A DNA stretch of 64,000 nt from Rhodoblastus acidophilus (GCF_009720655.1 NZ_WNKS01000003.1:62001-126000), one strand, 5' to 3'. Shown: positions 8,352 through 17,589, counted from the stretch's first letter. Made by a program: numbers and translations. The notes: generated from the sequence alone by a model not told the origin.

Positions 8352-10037
8352 TCAAGCCGCTCGCACCTCGCGAAGGAATGAGTCGCATTCGACGCGCAGG
8401 CGCTCCGTCTGCTCGGCGAGTTGCGACACCGCCCGAAGCGTTTCTTCCGCGGAGACGCCGGTGTGCTGCGACGCCGTCTGGACCTCGTCGATGATCCGGG
8501 CGAGATCGCCCGCGAGTTTCGAGGTGTCATGAACGTTGCGGGCGATTTCCGTGGTCGCCTGCCCCTGCATTTCGATGGAGCCGCCGACCGATTCCGCGAT
8601 GCCGTTGACCTCGTGGGTGGAGCCGCTCATCTCCATCAGGCGGGCGCTCGCCTCCTGCGAAGCGTGTTGAATGGCGGCGATTTTCACGGAAATGTCGGCG
8701 GTCGCCTTCTGCGTCTGATCGGCCAGCGTCTTCACTTCCGACGCGACCACGGCGAAGCCGCGCCCCGCCTCGCCGGCGCGCGCCGCCTCGATGGTGGCGT
8801 TGAGGGCCAGCATGTTGGTTTGTTCGGCGATGCCCGAGATCAGCTCCGTCACCCCGCTTATGGAGCTGATGATTCGATCCAGCTCCTCCATCCGGGTTTG
8901 CGTGATCGCCGCGACCTCGGCCGCCGAGGAGGACACGTCCCGCGCGCGCGCCATTTGCGAGCCGATCTCCTCGGCCGAATGCGACAGTTCCTCCGCCGCG
9001 GCGGCGACCGACTGGACGTTCTGCGAGGTCGTCATCGCCGCCGCCGAACCCTGTTGCGCCTGGTCCCCGGCATGGCGGGCGTTCTCGACCAGAGATTGCG
9101 CGACCGCCTCCATTTCCTGGGCCGAGCTCGCGACGCTGCTGACCACCGCGCCGACGGCGTTCTCGAAATGCTGCGCCAAGGTCAACATGTCCTTGCGCCG
9201 GGCTTCCGCCGCCGCCTGGCGTTGTCTTTCTCGCGCGGCCTCTTCTTCGCGCGCGAGCTCCGCCGCCTTGACCTTGAATTTTTCGACCGCCCGCGCGATG
9301 CCGCCGAGTTCGGTCCTGGCGTCGAGACCCGGGAGAACGACGCCGAGATCGCCGGCGGCCAGCTTCTCCATGGCCGCGGAGGCGCCTCGCAATTGTTGCG
9401 AAATCGAACGGGCGATCAGGAAGGCGACGCCGCACAGGACGAGCAGCAGCGGGCCGACGATCAGGGCGAAGTTGCGGAAGACGCCGAGCACCTCGCCGCG
9501 CAGGTCGTCGGTATAGGCGCCGGAGCCGATGTAGAAGCCCAGCTCGGGAACCGGCGCCACATAGCTGAACTTTTCCGAACTCGCGGTGTCTCCGGGCTTG
9601 GGCCAGGCATATTCGACCTTGCCGCTTTCGCCCTTGCGCGTCATGGCGAGCAGGTCGTTGAAGAAGTAGCGTCCCTGCGCGTCATGGACCTGGTCGAGGG
9701 GCTTGCCTTCGAGCTGCGGCGTGGTCGGCAGCAGGCGCGCGGCGCCGTCGAGATTCTGGATGAAGTAATAGCCGTGCTCGCCAAAGCGCGCGGGACGCAA
9801 CAGCTCCACCACGTCGTTGGCGGCGGCCGCGCCGTCGCGCTTGAACAGCCCGCGCGCGATCGAAGCGGCGGCCTCGACCTCGTGCCGCAACTCGTTTTCC
9901 CGCGCCGCGTAAAGCGCGGAATTGAACTGGAACAGCGCGACGCCGGCGCCGATGAGCGTCACCATGATGGAGAGGACGACCAGCGCCATCACCATCTGCA
10001 CGACGGAAATCTTCTCACGAAGTCGATCAAACGACAC
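8352..10037 (-). CDS. Methyl-accepting chemotaxis protein with Cache sensor
   Basis: A 561-residue chemoreceptor. It has a membrane segment near residues 15-38 and a periplasmic single-Cache domain ([11 protein letters not shown] and [12 protein letters not shown]). A second membrane segment, a HAMP domain and a coiled-coil signalling domain follow; the hairpin tip [20 protein letters not shown] is diagnostic. There is no C-terminal CheR/CheB pentapeptide. I chose the GTG at 10037 because GGAG sits 8 nt before it; an in-frame ATG at 10121 would add 28 residues with no clear ribosome-binding site. Small organic acids are typical ligands of this domain, but the ligand here is unknown. Confidence 0.88.
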   Translation of the reverse strand: MSFDRLREKISVVQMVMALVVLSIMVTLIGAGVALFQFNSALYAARENELRHEVEAAASIARGLFKRDGAAAANDVVELLRPARFGEHGYYFIQNLDGAARLLPTTPQLEGKPLDQVHDAQGRYFFNDLLAMTRKGESGKVEYAWPKPGDTASSEKFSYVAPVPELGFYIGSGAYTDDLRGEVLGVFRNFALIVGPLLLVLCGVAFLIARSISQQLRGASAAMEKLAAGDLGVVLPGLDARTELGGIARAVEKFKVKAAELAREEEAARERQRQAAAEARRKDMLTLAQHFENAVGAVVSSVASSAQEMEAVAQSLVENARHAGDQAQQGSAAAMTTSQNVQSVAAAAEELSHSAEEIGSQMARARDVSSSAAEVAAITQTRMEELDRIISSISGVTELISGIAEQTNMLALNATIEAARAGEAGRGFAVVASEVKTLADQTQKATADISVKIAAIQHASQEASARLMEMSGSTHEVNGIAESVGGSIEMQGQATTEIARNVHDTSKLAGDLARIIDEVQTASQHTGVSAEETLRAVSQLAEQTERLRVECDSFLREVRAA

Positions 10038-10347
10038 CAGCTTTGCTCCATTTTGAAAGAAATTCAGGGCAACCCAACCGCGCTTCGCGAAAGCGAAGCT
10101 GTGCCGCATGTGTTTGTCCACCAGCAGTCCGCGCGACAGCCCCGCTAGCCTTGCCGCAGTATTGCGATGCGAAGATTATGCTCCTGATAGGCTTGCGCAA
10201 AACTGACGTATTCGCATTTTCGGATGTTACCCTTGTGATTTCATGGGGCTACGCATGAACTTGGCCATTGGCCCGCTCGCCGAGGCGGCTGGAGGATGTT
10301 CCGATGGTGTCGGCGGCGCTTCGCGGAACCTGTGCGCGGCCTCCGTG
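10038..10347. other. Intergenic region upstream of chemoreceptor, no gene seen
   Basis: Apart from the chemoreceptor ribosome-binding site at its left end, this stretch of about 310 bases has no convincing reading frame. Short frames exist on both strands but lack start signals and composition typical of the neighbours. Confidence 0.5.
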
Positions 10348-10375
10348 TTGTGATATTCAAGAAATAGAATATAAT
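10348..10375 (+). promoter_or_regulatory. Promoter overlapped by a SqrR/BigR-like operator
   Basis: A -35 element TTGTGA (10348-10353) and a perfect -10 TATAAT (10370-10375) are 16 nt apart. An inverted repeat ATATTC-N8-GAATAT (10353-10372) lies across them. ATTC-N8-GAAT is, as I recall it, the site reported for the persulfide-sensing repressor SqrR, and BigR binds a similar AT-rich palindrome. Transcription would start only about 6 nt before the ATG at 10388. Confidence 0.6.
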
Positions 10376-10387
10376 CGAGGTCGACCC

Positions 10388-11275
10388 ATGGCCGAACCAA
10401 TGCAGATCAGCGCCTTTTTCGACGAGCCCACCCATACCGTCACCTATCTCGTCGTTGACCCGGCGAGCCGCGCCGCCGCGATCATCGACCCGGTGCTCGA
10501 CTACGACCACCGCTCCGGGCGCGCCGACATCGCCTCCGCGAAGCGCATTCTGGCCGAAGCCGAAAAGCTTTCCGCTCGGGTCGAATGGGTGCTGGAAACC
10601 CATGTTCACGCCGACCATTTGACCGCCGCGCCCTGGCTCAAGGCGAAGACGGGCGCTAAGGTCGGCATCGGCGCCGAGGTCGCGCAGGTTCAAGAAATCT
10701 TCCAGCCGATCTTCGCTCTCCGCGATGTCTCGCTCAATGGCGCGGAGTTCGACCGGCTGTTCGCCGACGGCGACCATTTTCAAATCGGCGGCCTCGACGT
10801 CGAGGTGTTGCACACGCCGGGGCACACGCCCGCCTGCGTGTCCTACAGGATCGGCGACGCGGTGTTCGTCGGCGACACTTTGTTCATGCCGGATTATGGC
10901 GCCGCGCGCGCCGACTTTCCCGGCGGCAGCGCGCGGGCGCTCTATCGCTCGATCCGCCGCCTGCTGGCGCTGCCGCCGGAGACGCGCATGTTCCTGTGCC
11001 ACGACTACAAGGCGCCGGGCCGGGATCGCTTCGCCTGGGAAACCACCGTCGCTGCGCAGCGCGCGGGAAATGTGCAGGTCCATGACGGGGTGAGCGAAGA
11101 TGAATTCGTCGCGGCGCGGGAAAAACGCGACGCCGGGCTCGCCGCGCCCGAGCTGCTGCTGCCTTCGATTCAGGTCAACATCCGCGCCGGCCGGTTTCCG
11201 TGCGCGGAATCGAATGGCGCGCGGTTTCTGCGCATTCCCGTCAAACTCGCCCCCGAACTCGACAAGGTCGTGTAG
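10388..11275 (+). CDS. MBL-fold persulfide dioxygenase-like protein (Blh/ETHE1 type)
   Basis: A 295-residue metallo-beta-lactamase-fold enzyme. The metal-binding motif THVHADH is at residues 71-77, HTPGHTPACVSY supplies another His, and LCHDY supplies the last. This pattern fits the Blh/ETHE1 persulfide dioxygenases, which oxidise glutathione persulfide to sulfite and need a single iron. The start at 10388 has GAGG 7 nt upstream; in-frame ATGs further upstream would place the promoter inside the gene. The upstream SqrR/BigR-like operator supports a role in sulfide detoxification. A glyoxalase-II activity is the main alternative. Confidence 0.8.
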   Translation: MAEPMQISAFFDEPTHTVTYLVVDPASRAAAIIDPVLDYDHRSGRADIASAKRILAEAEKLSARVEWVLETHVHADHLTAAPWLKAKTGAKVGIGAEVAQVQEIFQPIFALRDVSLNGAEFDRLFADGDHFQIGGLDVEVLHTPGHTPACVSYRIGDAVFVGDTLFMPDYGAARADFPGGSARALYRSIRRLLALPPETRMFLCHDYKAPGRDRFAWETTVAAQRAGNVQVHDGVSEDEFVAAREKRDAGLAAPELLLPSIQVNIRAGRFPCAESNGARFLRIPVKLAPELDKVV

Positions 11276-11339
11276 AGATTTGCAGACGCGCGCGGCGACC
11301 GCTAGCATAGGCGTGAATTCGCCACCCTGGCGGGAGCCG

Positions 11340-11753
11340 ATGAGTCGGACGAACCGCGCATACGACCTCTCCCTCGATCCGGCGCGCGGGCGCCGGCGGA
11401 GCGGGTTTGCGGCGGCGGTCGGCCTGTGGATCGTGCTGTTCAATATCCTCGCCGCCGCGCTGCCTGGCGCCGTCCACCGCGCCGAGGCCTCCGCCGCGCC
11501 TGGTCTCGAAAACATCGTCGTCTGCACCGGCTTTGGCATGGTGACGCGCGAGCGCGACGGCAAGCCTCTCGATCCGGCCCCCTGTCCGTTCTGCCTGCCG
11601 ATGCTGCAGGGGCGTCTCGACGTTCCCGCTTCCGACGCTGCGCCCGCCGTGGCTTTTGCAACCGCGCTTGCGCCCTTGCGCCCTTGCTGGCGGGTTCCGC
11701 CGGCGCCGACGCGCGTCATTCGCGCCGCGCCGGCCCGCGCGCCGCCGGCCTGA
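11340..11753 (+). CDS. DUF2946 domain protein, copper-associated
   Basis: A 137-residue protein with one N-terminal membrane segment (about residues 22-40, GFAAAVGLWIVLFNILAAAL) and a CPFCLPML motif near residue 81, which places it in the DUF2946 family. These genes often sit with copper-handling genes, and the CxxC suggests metal or redox chemistry outside the cytoplasm. It is the first of three genes in a row (this gene, PCu(A)C, Sco), probably an operon for copper supply to cytochrome oxidase. The C-terminus is rich in Ala, Pro and Arg and is probably disordered. Its exact role is unknown. Confidence 0.72.
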   Translation: MSRTNRAYDLSLDPARGRRRSGFAAAVGLWIVLFNILAAALPGAVHRAEASAAPGLENIVVCTGFGMVTRERDGKPLDPAPCPFCLPMLQGRLDVPASDAAPAVAFATALAPLRPCWRVPPAPTRVIRAAPARAPPA

Positions 11754-11831
11754 CCGGCAACCCTCAACTTTTCCAGGACATACACGCTTCGGGCGCCGAA
11801 TCCGCGCGCCGCAATTTCGAGGACTTTTTCC

Positions 11832-12275
11832 ATGCAACGCATCCTACCCATCGTTTTCGCCGCAGCCCTCGCGGGGAGCGCGCAGGCGGCCGATGTCCAG
11901 ATTGGCGGTCTCACCATCCATGATCCCAGCGCGAAACAGTCGCCAAAAGGCGCCGATGTCGGCGCGGCCTTCATGGTGATCGACAACAGGGGGAACGCCG
12001 ACCGTCTGGTCGCGGCGACGGCGGACAACGCCGATCACGTCGAAATTCACGAAATGGCGATCACCGACGGGGTGATGAAAATGCGGGAGATGCCCGGCGG
12101 GCTGGACATTCCGGCGGGCGGCAAGGTCGAACTGAAGCCCGGGTCCTATCACCTGATGCTGATGGGCTTGAAACAGCCGATCGCCGCTGGCGCGACCATC
12201 AAGGGGACGCTGACGTTCGAGCGCGCCGGCAAGGTCGCGGTGGACTTCGTCACGCCTCCGGCGGCCGCCAAGTGA
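11832..12275 (+). CDS. Periplasmic copper chaperone PCu(A)C
   Basis: A 147-residue periplasmic protein with a signal peptide (MQRILPIVFAAALAGSAQA). The copper-site residues of the family are present: HEM near residue 74, MKM a dozen residues on, and YHLMLM near residue 107, which match the H-M...M...H-x-M ligand pattern. PCu(A)C proteins carry Cu(I) and, with Sco, load the CuA or CuB centre of cytochrome c oxidase. The sco gene begins at a GTG that overlaps this gene's stop by 4 nt, so the two products are co-translated. Confidence 0.92.
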   Translation: MQRILPIVFAAALAGSAQAADVQIGGLTIHDPSAKQSPKGADVGAAFMVIDNRGNADRLVAATADNADHVEIHEMAITDGVMKMREMPGGLDIPAGGKVELKPGSYHLMLMGLKQPIAAGATIKGTLTFERAGKVAVDFVTPPAAAK

Positions 12276-12880
12276 GCAGGCCCTCCGCCCCCGCGCGCAA
12301 CAGGGGTGTCATTGTGGCCGGGGCTTTCGCCCTGGTCATCGCCTTGCCGCTCGTCGCCATGCTGTGGCTCTCCACCGCGCCGCCGGCTCCCGCGCCGCGC
12401 GCGCCGACTTTCGTGCTGAAGGGACTCGACGGGTCGACCGTCGAATCCGCGCGCCTCACGGGCAAACCGTTCGGCGTGTTCTTCGGCTTCACCAACTGCC
12501 CCGTGGTCTGCCCGACGACCATGACCGAGCTTTCGGGCTGGCTCGCCGATCTGGGCGAGGCCGGCCGGGATCTGAAATTCTATTTCGTCACGCTCGATCC
12601 CGCGCGCGACACGCCGGAAAAGCTGAGGGACTATCTGGAGAATTTTTCGCCGCGGCTGGTCGGCCTGACCGGAACGGCCGAGGAGATCGACGCCGCCGCG
12701 AAAGCCTTTTCCGTCTATTACAAGAAAGTTCCGACCTCCAGCGGCTACACGCTGGACCATACCGCGCTGATCTTCCTGATCGACGCGCAGGGACGCTGGC
12801 GAGGCGTGCTCGACTATAACCTCAGCCGAAGCGCCGCCTTGGAAAGATTGCGCGCGCTGCTGGCGGCCGCCCCGCCATGA
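12272..12880 (+). CDS. SCO1/SenC family copper metallochaperone
   Basis: A 202-residue thioredoxin-fold protein anchored by an N-terminal membrane segment (about residues 12-34). The copper ligands are C76 and C80 (NCPVVCP) and H163 (TLDHTALIF). Sco proteins deliver copper to, or reduce the cysteines of, the CuA site of cytochrome oxidase. The start is GTG at 12272, forming GTGA with the stop of the PCu(A)C gene. No oxidase genes lie in the window. The gene is followed by a 400-bp repeat-rich gap. Confidence 0.92.
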   Translation: MSRPSAPARNRGVIVAGAFALVIALPLVAMLWLSTAPPAPAPRAPTFVLKGLDGSTVESARLTGKPFGVFFGFTNCPVVCPTTMTELSGWLADLGEAGRDLKFYFVTLDPARDTPEKLRDYLENFSPRLVGLTGTAEEIDAAAKAFSVYYKKVPTSSGYTLDHTALIFLIDAQGRWRGVLDYNLSRSAALERLRALLAAAPP

Positions 12881-12916
12881 TCCGCCATGGACCCGGGTAG
12901 AGGGGGGCGCAATCTC

Positions 12917-13041
12917 ATACGATTTCCGAAGGATCAGTTCGGAAATCGTATTCCGCTCGCGCGGAAATCCGCCCTTCGCCTGGAGGATTTCCGTGCGATT
13001 TCGTTTTCGCGGATCGCGAAGCGATCTTGCGGAAACCGTAT
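12917..13041 (+). repeat. 125-bp palindromic repeat family A, copy 2
   Basis: This is a full copy. A left hairpin (ATACGATTTCCGAA and its exact complement around a 7-nt loop) is followed by a CGCGGAAATCC/GGATTTCCG hairpin and a GGATCGC/GCGATC hairpin, and it ends CGGAAACCGTAT. The two ends form a 12-bp near-perfect terminal inverted repeat (11 of 12). Confidence 0.9.
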
Positions 13042-13293
13042 CAGAGCGTCATGCAGCACCTCGCATATGGCGCCTTCCAACCCCTTGGGGGTGCGGCCGG
13101 GCTGGCGAAATCGCGCGGAAACCCTCCAGGCGAAGGGCGGATTGCCGCGCGAGATGTGCGGAGGGCGCTTTGCGATGAGCCCGCTCGCAAACAAGTCCGC
13201 TCCAAGCCGTCGCCGGCCGCCTCGGTTCAAGGCGAATTATTGGACAGATAGTGGAGGGCTCTTCGGCGATTTGTTGGAAGTGGCTGATTTTGT
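13042..13293. other. Intergenic region with a partial family A fragment
   Basis: No gene is evident. Positions 13106-13151 hold an inverted fragment of the family A repeat (GAAATCGCGCGGAAACCCTCC through GGGCGGATTGCCGCG). CCCCTTGGGGG near 13080 is a small palindrome. The remainder lacks coding character. Confidence 0.5.
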
Positions 13294-13369
13294 TGGCGCG
13301 CCCAAGGGGAATCGAACCCCTGTTTTCGCCGTGAAAGGGCGACGTCCTAGACCGCTAGACGATGGGCGC
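13294..13369 (-). tRNA. tRNA-Glu (anticodon TTC)
   Basis: Read on the minus strand, the 76-nt sequence begins GCGCCCATCGTCTAGCGG and folds into a cloverleaf. The acceptor stem is GCGCCCA/TGGGCGC, the anticodon loop is CTTTCAC with anticodon TTC, the T arm has GGTTCGATTCC, and CCA is encoded at the end. It lies downstream of recJ on the same strand and has its own promoter. Confidence 0.97.
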
Positions 13370-13404
13370 TGCTTCCGTGCGGCCTAGCCGCCCGAAGTGG
13401 GGCG

Positions 13405-13433
13405 TGTATAGACGCCGTTGCCGCCGAGCGCAA
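13405..13433 (-). promoter_or_regulatory. Sigma-70-type promoter of tRNA-Glu
   Basis: On the minus strand TTGCGC (13428-13433) and TATACA (13405-13410) are separated by exactly 17 nt. This places a transcription start about 30 nt before the mature tRNA 5' end. Confidence 0.6.
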
Positions 13434-13464
13434 GCCTCTCGGAACCTCATTCCAGATTTTTGTT

Positions 13465-15312
13465 TCACGCCAGAGCCATGTCCACCAGCTTTGCCGATAC
13501 CTTCGGCTTGCCGCCCCAGAAATCCAGCGACAGCGAACAGGCCAGATGCGCCCGCATCCCCTTCGCCTGTCCCACCGCCTGACCCAAAACCGTCTGCGCC
13601 GAACGAAAACTCACCAGTTCCAGCTTGGCGCCGTCGCCGGCCTGGACCCTCACGCGCAAATGATCGACGCCAAAGGGAATCACCTCGGTGATGCGGTGGT
13701 CGGGCAGGGCGAACACCGGCTCCGGATTGCCGGCGCCGAACGGGCCGGCTTTTTCGAAGGCTTCGACAAAGTTTGGCGCGCAGGCGCCCGCCGTGAGAAC
13801 GCCGTCGATGGCGAGGCCCGAGGTTTTTCGCGCCTGCGCCACCTTTTCCGCCAGCGTCTCCTCAAGAAAGGCGCGGAACGCGTCGAGCTTTTCGCGCCTG
13901 ACCGTCACGCCGGCCGCCATCGCGTGTCCCCCGCCTTTCTCCAGAATGCCGTGCTCCACCGCCGCTCGCACGGCGCGGCCGAGGTCGACGCCGGGAATCG
14001 AGCGCGCCGAGCCGGTCGCCAGATCGCCGTTGAACGCCAGCGCGAAGGCGGGGCGGCCGTGCGCCTCCTTCAACCGCGAGGCGACCAGACCGACAATGCC
14101 CGGCTGCCAGTCGTCGCCGCCCACGATCACCACCGAAGTCGGGTGTTCCCGACTTCGGCTCTCAGGAAGGCGCATATCGGGAACACCCGATATGCGCGGC
14201 GCATCCGGCGCGAGAGTCAGCTCGGCCTGCGCCATGGCCTGCTCGACCATGGCCTTTTCCAGCACTTGCCGCTCGCCGTTGAGGCGGTCGAGTTCGGCGG
14301 CGATCATGCCGGCTTGCAGGTCGTCGCGTTCGAGCATGAGTTTCGCGCCCAGCGCCGCGTCGCCGATGCGGCCGCCGGCGTTGATTCGGGGGCCGAGCAG
14401 GAAGCCGAGGTGCCAGGCGCGGGGCGGGCCGTTGATGCCGGAAATGTCGGCGAGCGCCCGCAGGCCGGCGCGCGCGCGGTTGCGCATCAGCGCCAGCCCC
14501 TTGACGACGAAGGCGCGGTTGAGGCCGGTGAGGGGGGCGACGTCCGCCACCGTCGCCAGCGCGACCAAATCGATGCCCAGCAGCAGGTCGGGCTCGGGAT
14601 GTTCGCGCCACCAGCCGGTTTTTCGCAGGGCGCGATTGACCGCGACCAGGGTCATAAAAACCACGCCGGCGGCGCAGAGCGCGCCCTGGCCGGACACATC
14701 GTCCTGGCGGTTGGGGTTGACGATCGTCGCTTCAGGCAGGGTTTCGGGGGCCTGGTGGTGGTCGAGGACGATCACGTCGAGGCCGAGTTTCTTTGCTTCT
14801 GCGAAGGGCTCGAAGGAGGTGGTTCCGCAATCGACGGTGACCAGCAGCTTTGCGCCTTGTTTGGCAAAACTCTTGATCGCCTCGACATTGGGGCCGTAGC
14901 CCTCGGTGATGCGGTCGGGAATGTGGAGGAGGCGGGGCGTGCCGCAATAGTCCAAAAATTCCGCGAGCAGGGCGGAGGAGCAGGCGCCGTCCACATCATA
15001 ATCGCCGAAAATGGCCACGGTTTCGCGCCGCAGGATGGCGTGGGTCAGGCGCTGCGTCGCCGCCTCCATGGCGGTGAGGCTGAACGGTTCGGGGAGCAGG
15101 GTGCGCAGGGTCGGATCGAGGAAGGCGAGCGCGTCGTCCGGCGCGACGCCGCGTCCCGCCAAGATGCGCGACAGCGCGTCGGGCAGGCCGGAGAGCTGGG
15201 CGATGGCCAGGGCGCGGGCCTGGCCGGACTCGTCGAGGCGGTCGCGCCAGGCTTTGCCGGTGACGCTCGATTCGACGCCGAGCAGCGCCCGACCCGGGGC
15301 GCGCTCAGCCAT
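13465..15312 (-). CDS. recJ: Single-stranded-DNA-specific exonuclease RecJ
   Basis: A 615-residue DHH-family 5'-3' exonuclease used in recombination and mismatch repair. The motifs GDYDVDGACS and VLDHHQAP (DHH) mark the N-terminal catalytic half, and GGHAMAAG marks the DHHA1 domain. The start at 15312 gives MAERAPGR and overlaps the stop of the upstream GST gene by 8 nt. Between the catalytic half and VVIVGGDDWQPGIVG, residues about 372-393 are encoded by two back-to-back perfect palindromes (14133-14197). They look like an in-frame insertion that other RecJ proteins would lack. The frame stays open through it. Confidence 0.95.
   Translation of the reverse strand: MAERAPGRALLGVESSVTGKAWRDRLDESGQARALAIAQLSGLPDALSRILAGRGVAPDDALAFLDPTLRTLLPEPFSLTAMEAATQRLTHAILRRETVAIFGDYDVDGACSSALLAEFLDYCGTPRLLHIPDRITEGYGPNVEAIKSFAKQGAKLLVTVDCGTTSFEPFAEAKKLGLDVIVLDHHQAPETLPEATIVNPNRQDDVSGQGALCAAGVVFMTLVAVNRALRKTGWWREHPEPDLLLGIDLVALATVADVAPLTGLNRAFVVKGLALMRNRARAGLRALADISGINGPPRAWHLGFLLGPRINAGGRIGDAALGAKLMLERDDLQAGMIAAELDRLNGERQVLEKAMVEQAMAQAELTLAPDAPRISGVPDMRLPESRSREHPTSVVIVGGDDWQPGIVGLVASRLKEAHGRPAFALAFNGDLATGSARSIPGVDLGRAVRAAVEHGILEKGGGHAMAAGVTVRREKLDAFRAFLEETLAEKVAQARKTSGLAIDGVLTAGACAPNFVEAFEKAGPFGAGNPEPVFALPDHRITEVIPFGVDHLRVRVQAGDGAKLELVSFRSAQTVLGQAVGQAKGMRAHLACSLSLDFWGGKPKVSAKLVDMALA
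14133..14197. repeat. Double-hairpin palindromic insertion inside recJ
   Basis: There are two perfect stems. CCGAAGTCGGG and its complement (11 bp, loop TGTT) occupy 14133-14158. GCGCATATCGGG and its complement (12 bp, loop AACA) occupy 14170-14197. The loops and inner stems are complementary to each other, so the pair reads as inverted halves of one element. It encodes about 22 residues of RecJ in frame. Confidence 0.75.
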
Positions 15313-15901
15313 GCGCGTCGAGCGCGGCGGCGCGCTGGAAAGTTTTTCGCGCGCGGCAGGCTTGCAAATAGGCGTCGAAGACCGGGCGCGATTCGAACAT
15401 TTTGAACGCGGTGATGGCGTAATGCAGATTTGAGGCGAGCATGACGTCGACGGCGGAGAATGTGTCGCCGAGAATGTAAGGCGTGGCCGAGAGCTGCTCG
15501 GCGATGACATTAAAAACGCGTTCGGCCGAGCCCCAGCCCGCGGCTGTTTCCGGCAATTTGACCTGGGCCATTTTTTCCGTCATCGCGGCTTCGATGTTGG
15601 CGCTGGCGAAAAACAGCCATTGCCAAAACCGTCCGCGCAGCGGGTCGCCGACAGCGGGGGCGAGGCCGGCTTGCGGGAATCTTTCGATCAGATAGGCGAA
15701 GATCGCGCCGGATTCGGCAATGCGCGCCTCGCCGTCTTCCAGCGCCGGTACCTTTTCCATCGGGTTGATGGCGTGGAATTCGGGCGTGTGGTGGCGTCCG
15801 GCGCGCAGGTCCACGGCGATGCGTTCGTAATCGCAGCCGATCTCCTCCAGCAGCCACAGCACCCGCAGCGACCGTGTCTGCGCAGCCCAATAGAGTTTCA
15901 T
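15305..15901 (-). CDS. Glutathione S-transferase family protein
   Basis: A 198-residue cytosolic GST-like protein. The N-terminal thioredoxin-fold domain begins MKLYWAAQTRSLRVLWLLEEIG and contains the EKVPALEDGEARIAESGAI segment that binds the glutathione gamma-glutamyl group (cis-Pro and E-S pair). The C-terminal helical domain starts near residue 85 and contains YILGDTFSAVDV, the usual hydrophobic staple region. The reaction and substrate cannot be read from sequence. Its stop overlaps the recJ start by 8 nt, so the two are probably co-transcribed, with this gene first. Confidence 0.88.
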   Translation of the reverse strand: MKLYWAAQTRSLRVLWLLEEIGCDYERIAVDLRAGRHHTPEFHAINPMEKVPALEDGEARIAESGAIFAYLIERFPQAGLAPAVGDPLRGRFWQWLFFASANIEAAMTEKMAQVKLPETAAGWGSAERVFNVIAEQLSATPYILGDTFSAVDVMLASNLHYAITAFKMFESRPVFDAYLQACRARKTFQRAAALDAHG

Positions 15902-16041
15902 GCGCCCTCCCCGGTGAGGTGAACAAAGTAGGAACTTTGCGGCTTGCGGTCAAGTCGCGTTTTTGCGGCGCGATCCCTCGGCCTTGCCTTTCGCCCGGCC
16001 TTGATTAGTTTGCCTCCAACTTGCAATCACGGGCGACAGGC

Positions 16042-17589
16042 ATGGCCGAAAAAGACACCTATTACATCACCACCGCCATTCCCTACGCCAATGGCGCGCC
16101 GCATATCGGCCACGCCTACGAGCGCATCGCCACCGACGCCTTCGCCAGATACCAGCGGCTCGACGGCAAGGACGTGTTGTTCGTCACCGGCATGGACGAG
16201 CACGGCTTGAAAATGCAGCAGACGGCGGCGCGCGAAGGTTTGTCGCCCCAGCAGCTTGCCGACCGCACCGCCGCGCAGTTCGAGGCCATGGGCGAAAAGC
16301 TCAATGCCCGCGCCGACGACATCGTCCGCACCACGCAGGCGCGTCATAAGGAAACGGTGCAGGAGGTCTGGCGGCGCATGGCCGCCAAGGGCGATATTTA
16401 CCTGTCGAAATACAGCGGCTGGTATTCGGTGCGCGACGAAGCCTATTATGACGAGGGCGAACTCACCGAAAGCGACGGGAAAAAATTCGCGCCCACGGGC
16501 ACGCCGGTCGAATGGGTGGAGGAGGAGAGTTATTTCTTCAAGCTCTCGGCCTATGCGGACACGTTGCTCGCCCATTATGAAGCGCATCCCGATTTCATCA
16601 CGCCGGAAAAGTACAAGAACGAGATCGTCGCCTTTGTGAAGCGCGGGTTGAACGACCTGTCGATCAGCCGCACCACGTTTGATTGGGGCATTGAGGTTCC
16701 GGGCGACGACAAGCACGTCATGTATGTCTGGGTGGACGCGCTCACCAATTACTTTACCGCCACCGGCTTTCTCCAGGGCGGACCGAGGGCCAAATTCTGG
16801 CCCTGCGACGCCCATGTGATCGGCAAGGACATTACCCGTTTCCACGCCATTTTCTGGCCGGCCTTTCTGCTGTCCGCCGATCTGCCGCTGCCCAGGCAGA
16901 TCGTCGTCCACGGCTTTCTGTTCAACCGCGGCGAGAAAATGTCGAAGTCGGTCGGCAATGTCATCGACCCCTTTACGCTCGCGGATCATTATGGCGTCGA
17001 CGCGTTGCGCTATTTTTTCCTGCGCGAAGTGCCGTGGGGACAGGACGGCAATTATTCGCACGAGGCCATCGTGCAGCGCATCAATGCCGACCTCGCCAAT
17101 GATCTCGGCAATCTCGCCCAGCGCTCGCTGTCGATGATCGCCAAGAATTGCGGCGCGAAGGTTCCCGCGCCCGGGCCGCGCGAGGAGGCCGACGAGGTTT
17201 TGCTGGCGCGGGCTTATGGGGCCGTGGCGATCTCGCGAAACGCCATGCACGATTACCTGCCGCACCAGGCTTTGGCGGAAATCTGGGGCGTGGTGGGCGA
17301 CGCCAACCGTTATTTCGCCGCGCAGGAGCCTTGGAAGATCGGCAAAGCCGATCCCGCGCGCCGCGACGCCGTGCTTTATGTCACGGCGGAATGTTTGCGC
17401 GTGGTGGCGCTGCTGTGCCAGGCGTTTATCCCGGAAGCCGCCGGGAAATTGCTTGATTTGCTTGGGGTTCCCGCCGACCGGCGGACGTTTGTCTTCGCTG
17501 CGCCGGAATTTGCGCTTGTCGCCGGTGGCGACCTGCCGGCGCCCGCGCCGATCTTTCCGCGTTATGTCGAGCCTGAAGAGGCGAAATGA
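16042..17589 (+). CDS. metG: Methionyl-tRNA synthetase
   Basis: A 515-residue class I aminoacyl-tRNA synthetase that charges tRNA-Met. The HIGH motif is PHIGHAYE (residues 20-27) and KMSKS is at about residue 299 ([14 protein letters not shown]). The zinc-knuckle cysteines typical of the E. coli type are not evident, and the C-terminal dimerisation domain is absent; both fit the short alphaproteobacterial form. The start at 16042 ([10 protein letters not shown]) is preferred over a TTG seven codons upstream. The stop overlaps the tatD start by 4 nt. Confidence 0.97.
   Translation: MAEKDTYYITTAIPYANGAPHIGHAYERIATDAFARYQRLDGKDVLFVTGMDEHGLKMQQTAAREGLSPQQLADRTAAQFEAMGEKLNARADDIVRTTQARHKETVQEVWRRMAAKGDIYLSKYSGWYSVRDEAYYDEGELTESDGKKFAPTGTPVEWVEEESYFFKLSAYADTLLAHYEAHPDFITPEKYKNEIVAFVKRGLNDLSISRTTFDWGIEVPGDDKHVMYVWVDALTNYFTATGFLQGGPRAKFWPCDAHVIGKDITRFHAIFWPAFLLSADLPLPRQIVVHGFLFNRGEKMSKSVGNVIDPFTLADHYGVDALRYFFLREVPWGQDGNYSHEAIVQRINADLANDLGNLAQRSLSMIAKNCGAKVPAPGPREEADEVLLARAYGAVAISRNAMHDYLPHQALAEIWGVVGDANRYFAAQEPWKIGKADPARRDAVLYVTAECLRVVALLCQAFIPEAAGKLLDLLGVPADRRTFVFAAPEFALVAGGDLPAPAPIFPRYVEPEEAK

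Noticed and set aside
8421-10148. 575-codon plus-strand frame over the chemoreceptor
   Set aside because: The minus strand encodes an unmistakable MCP signalling domain.
12881-13369. Integration site at tRNA-Glu for a mobile element
   Set aside because: No duplicated tRNA 3' end, integrase or phage-like gene lies on either side; only short intergenic repeats.
13546-15405. Long plus-strand frame over recJ
   Set aside because: Shadow of recJ, whose DHH and DHHA1 motifs are certain; the shadow translation has no family features.
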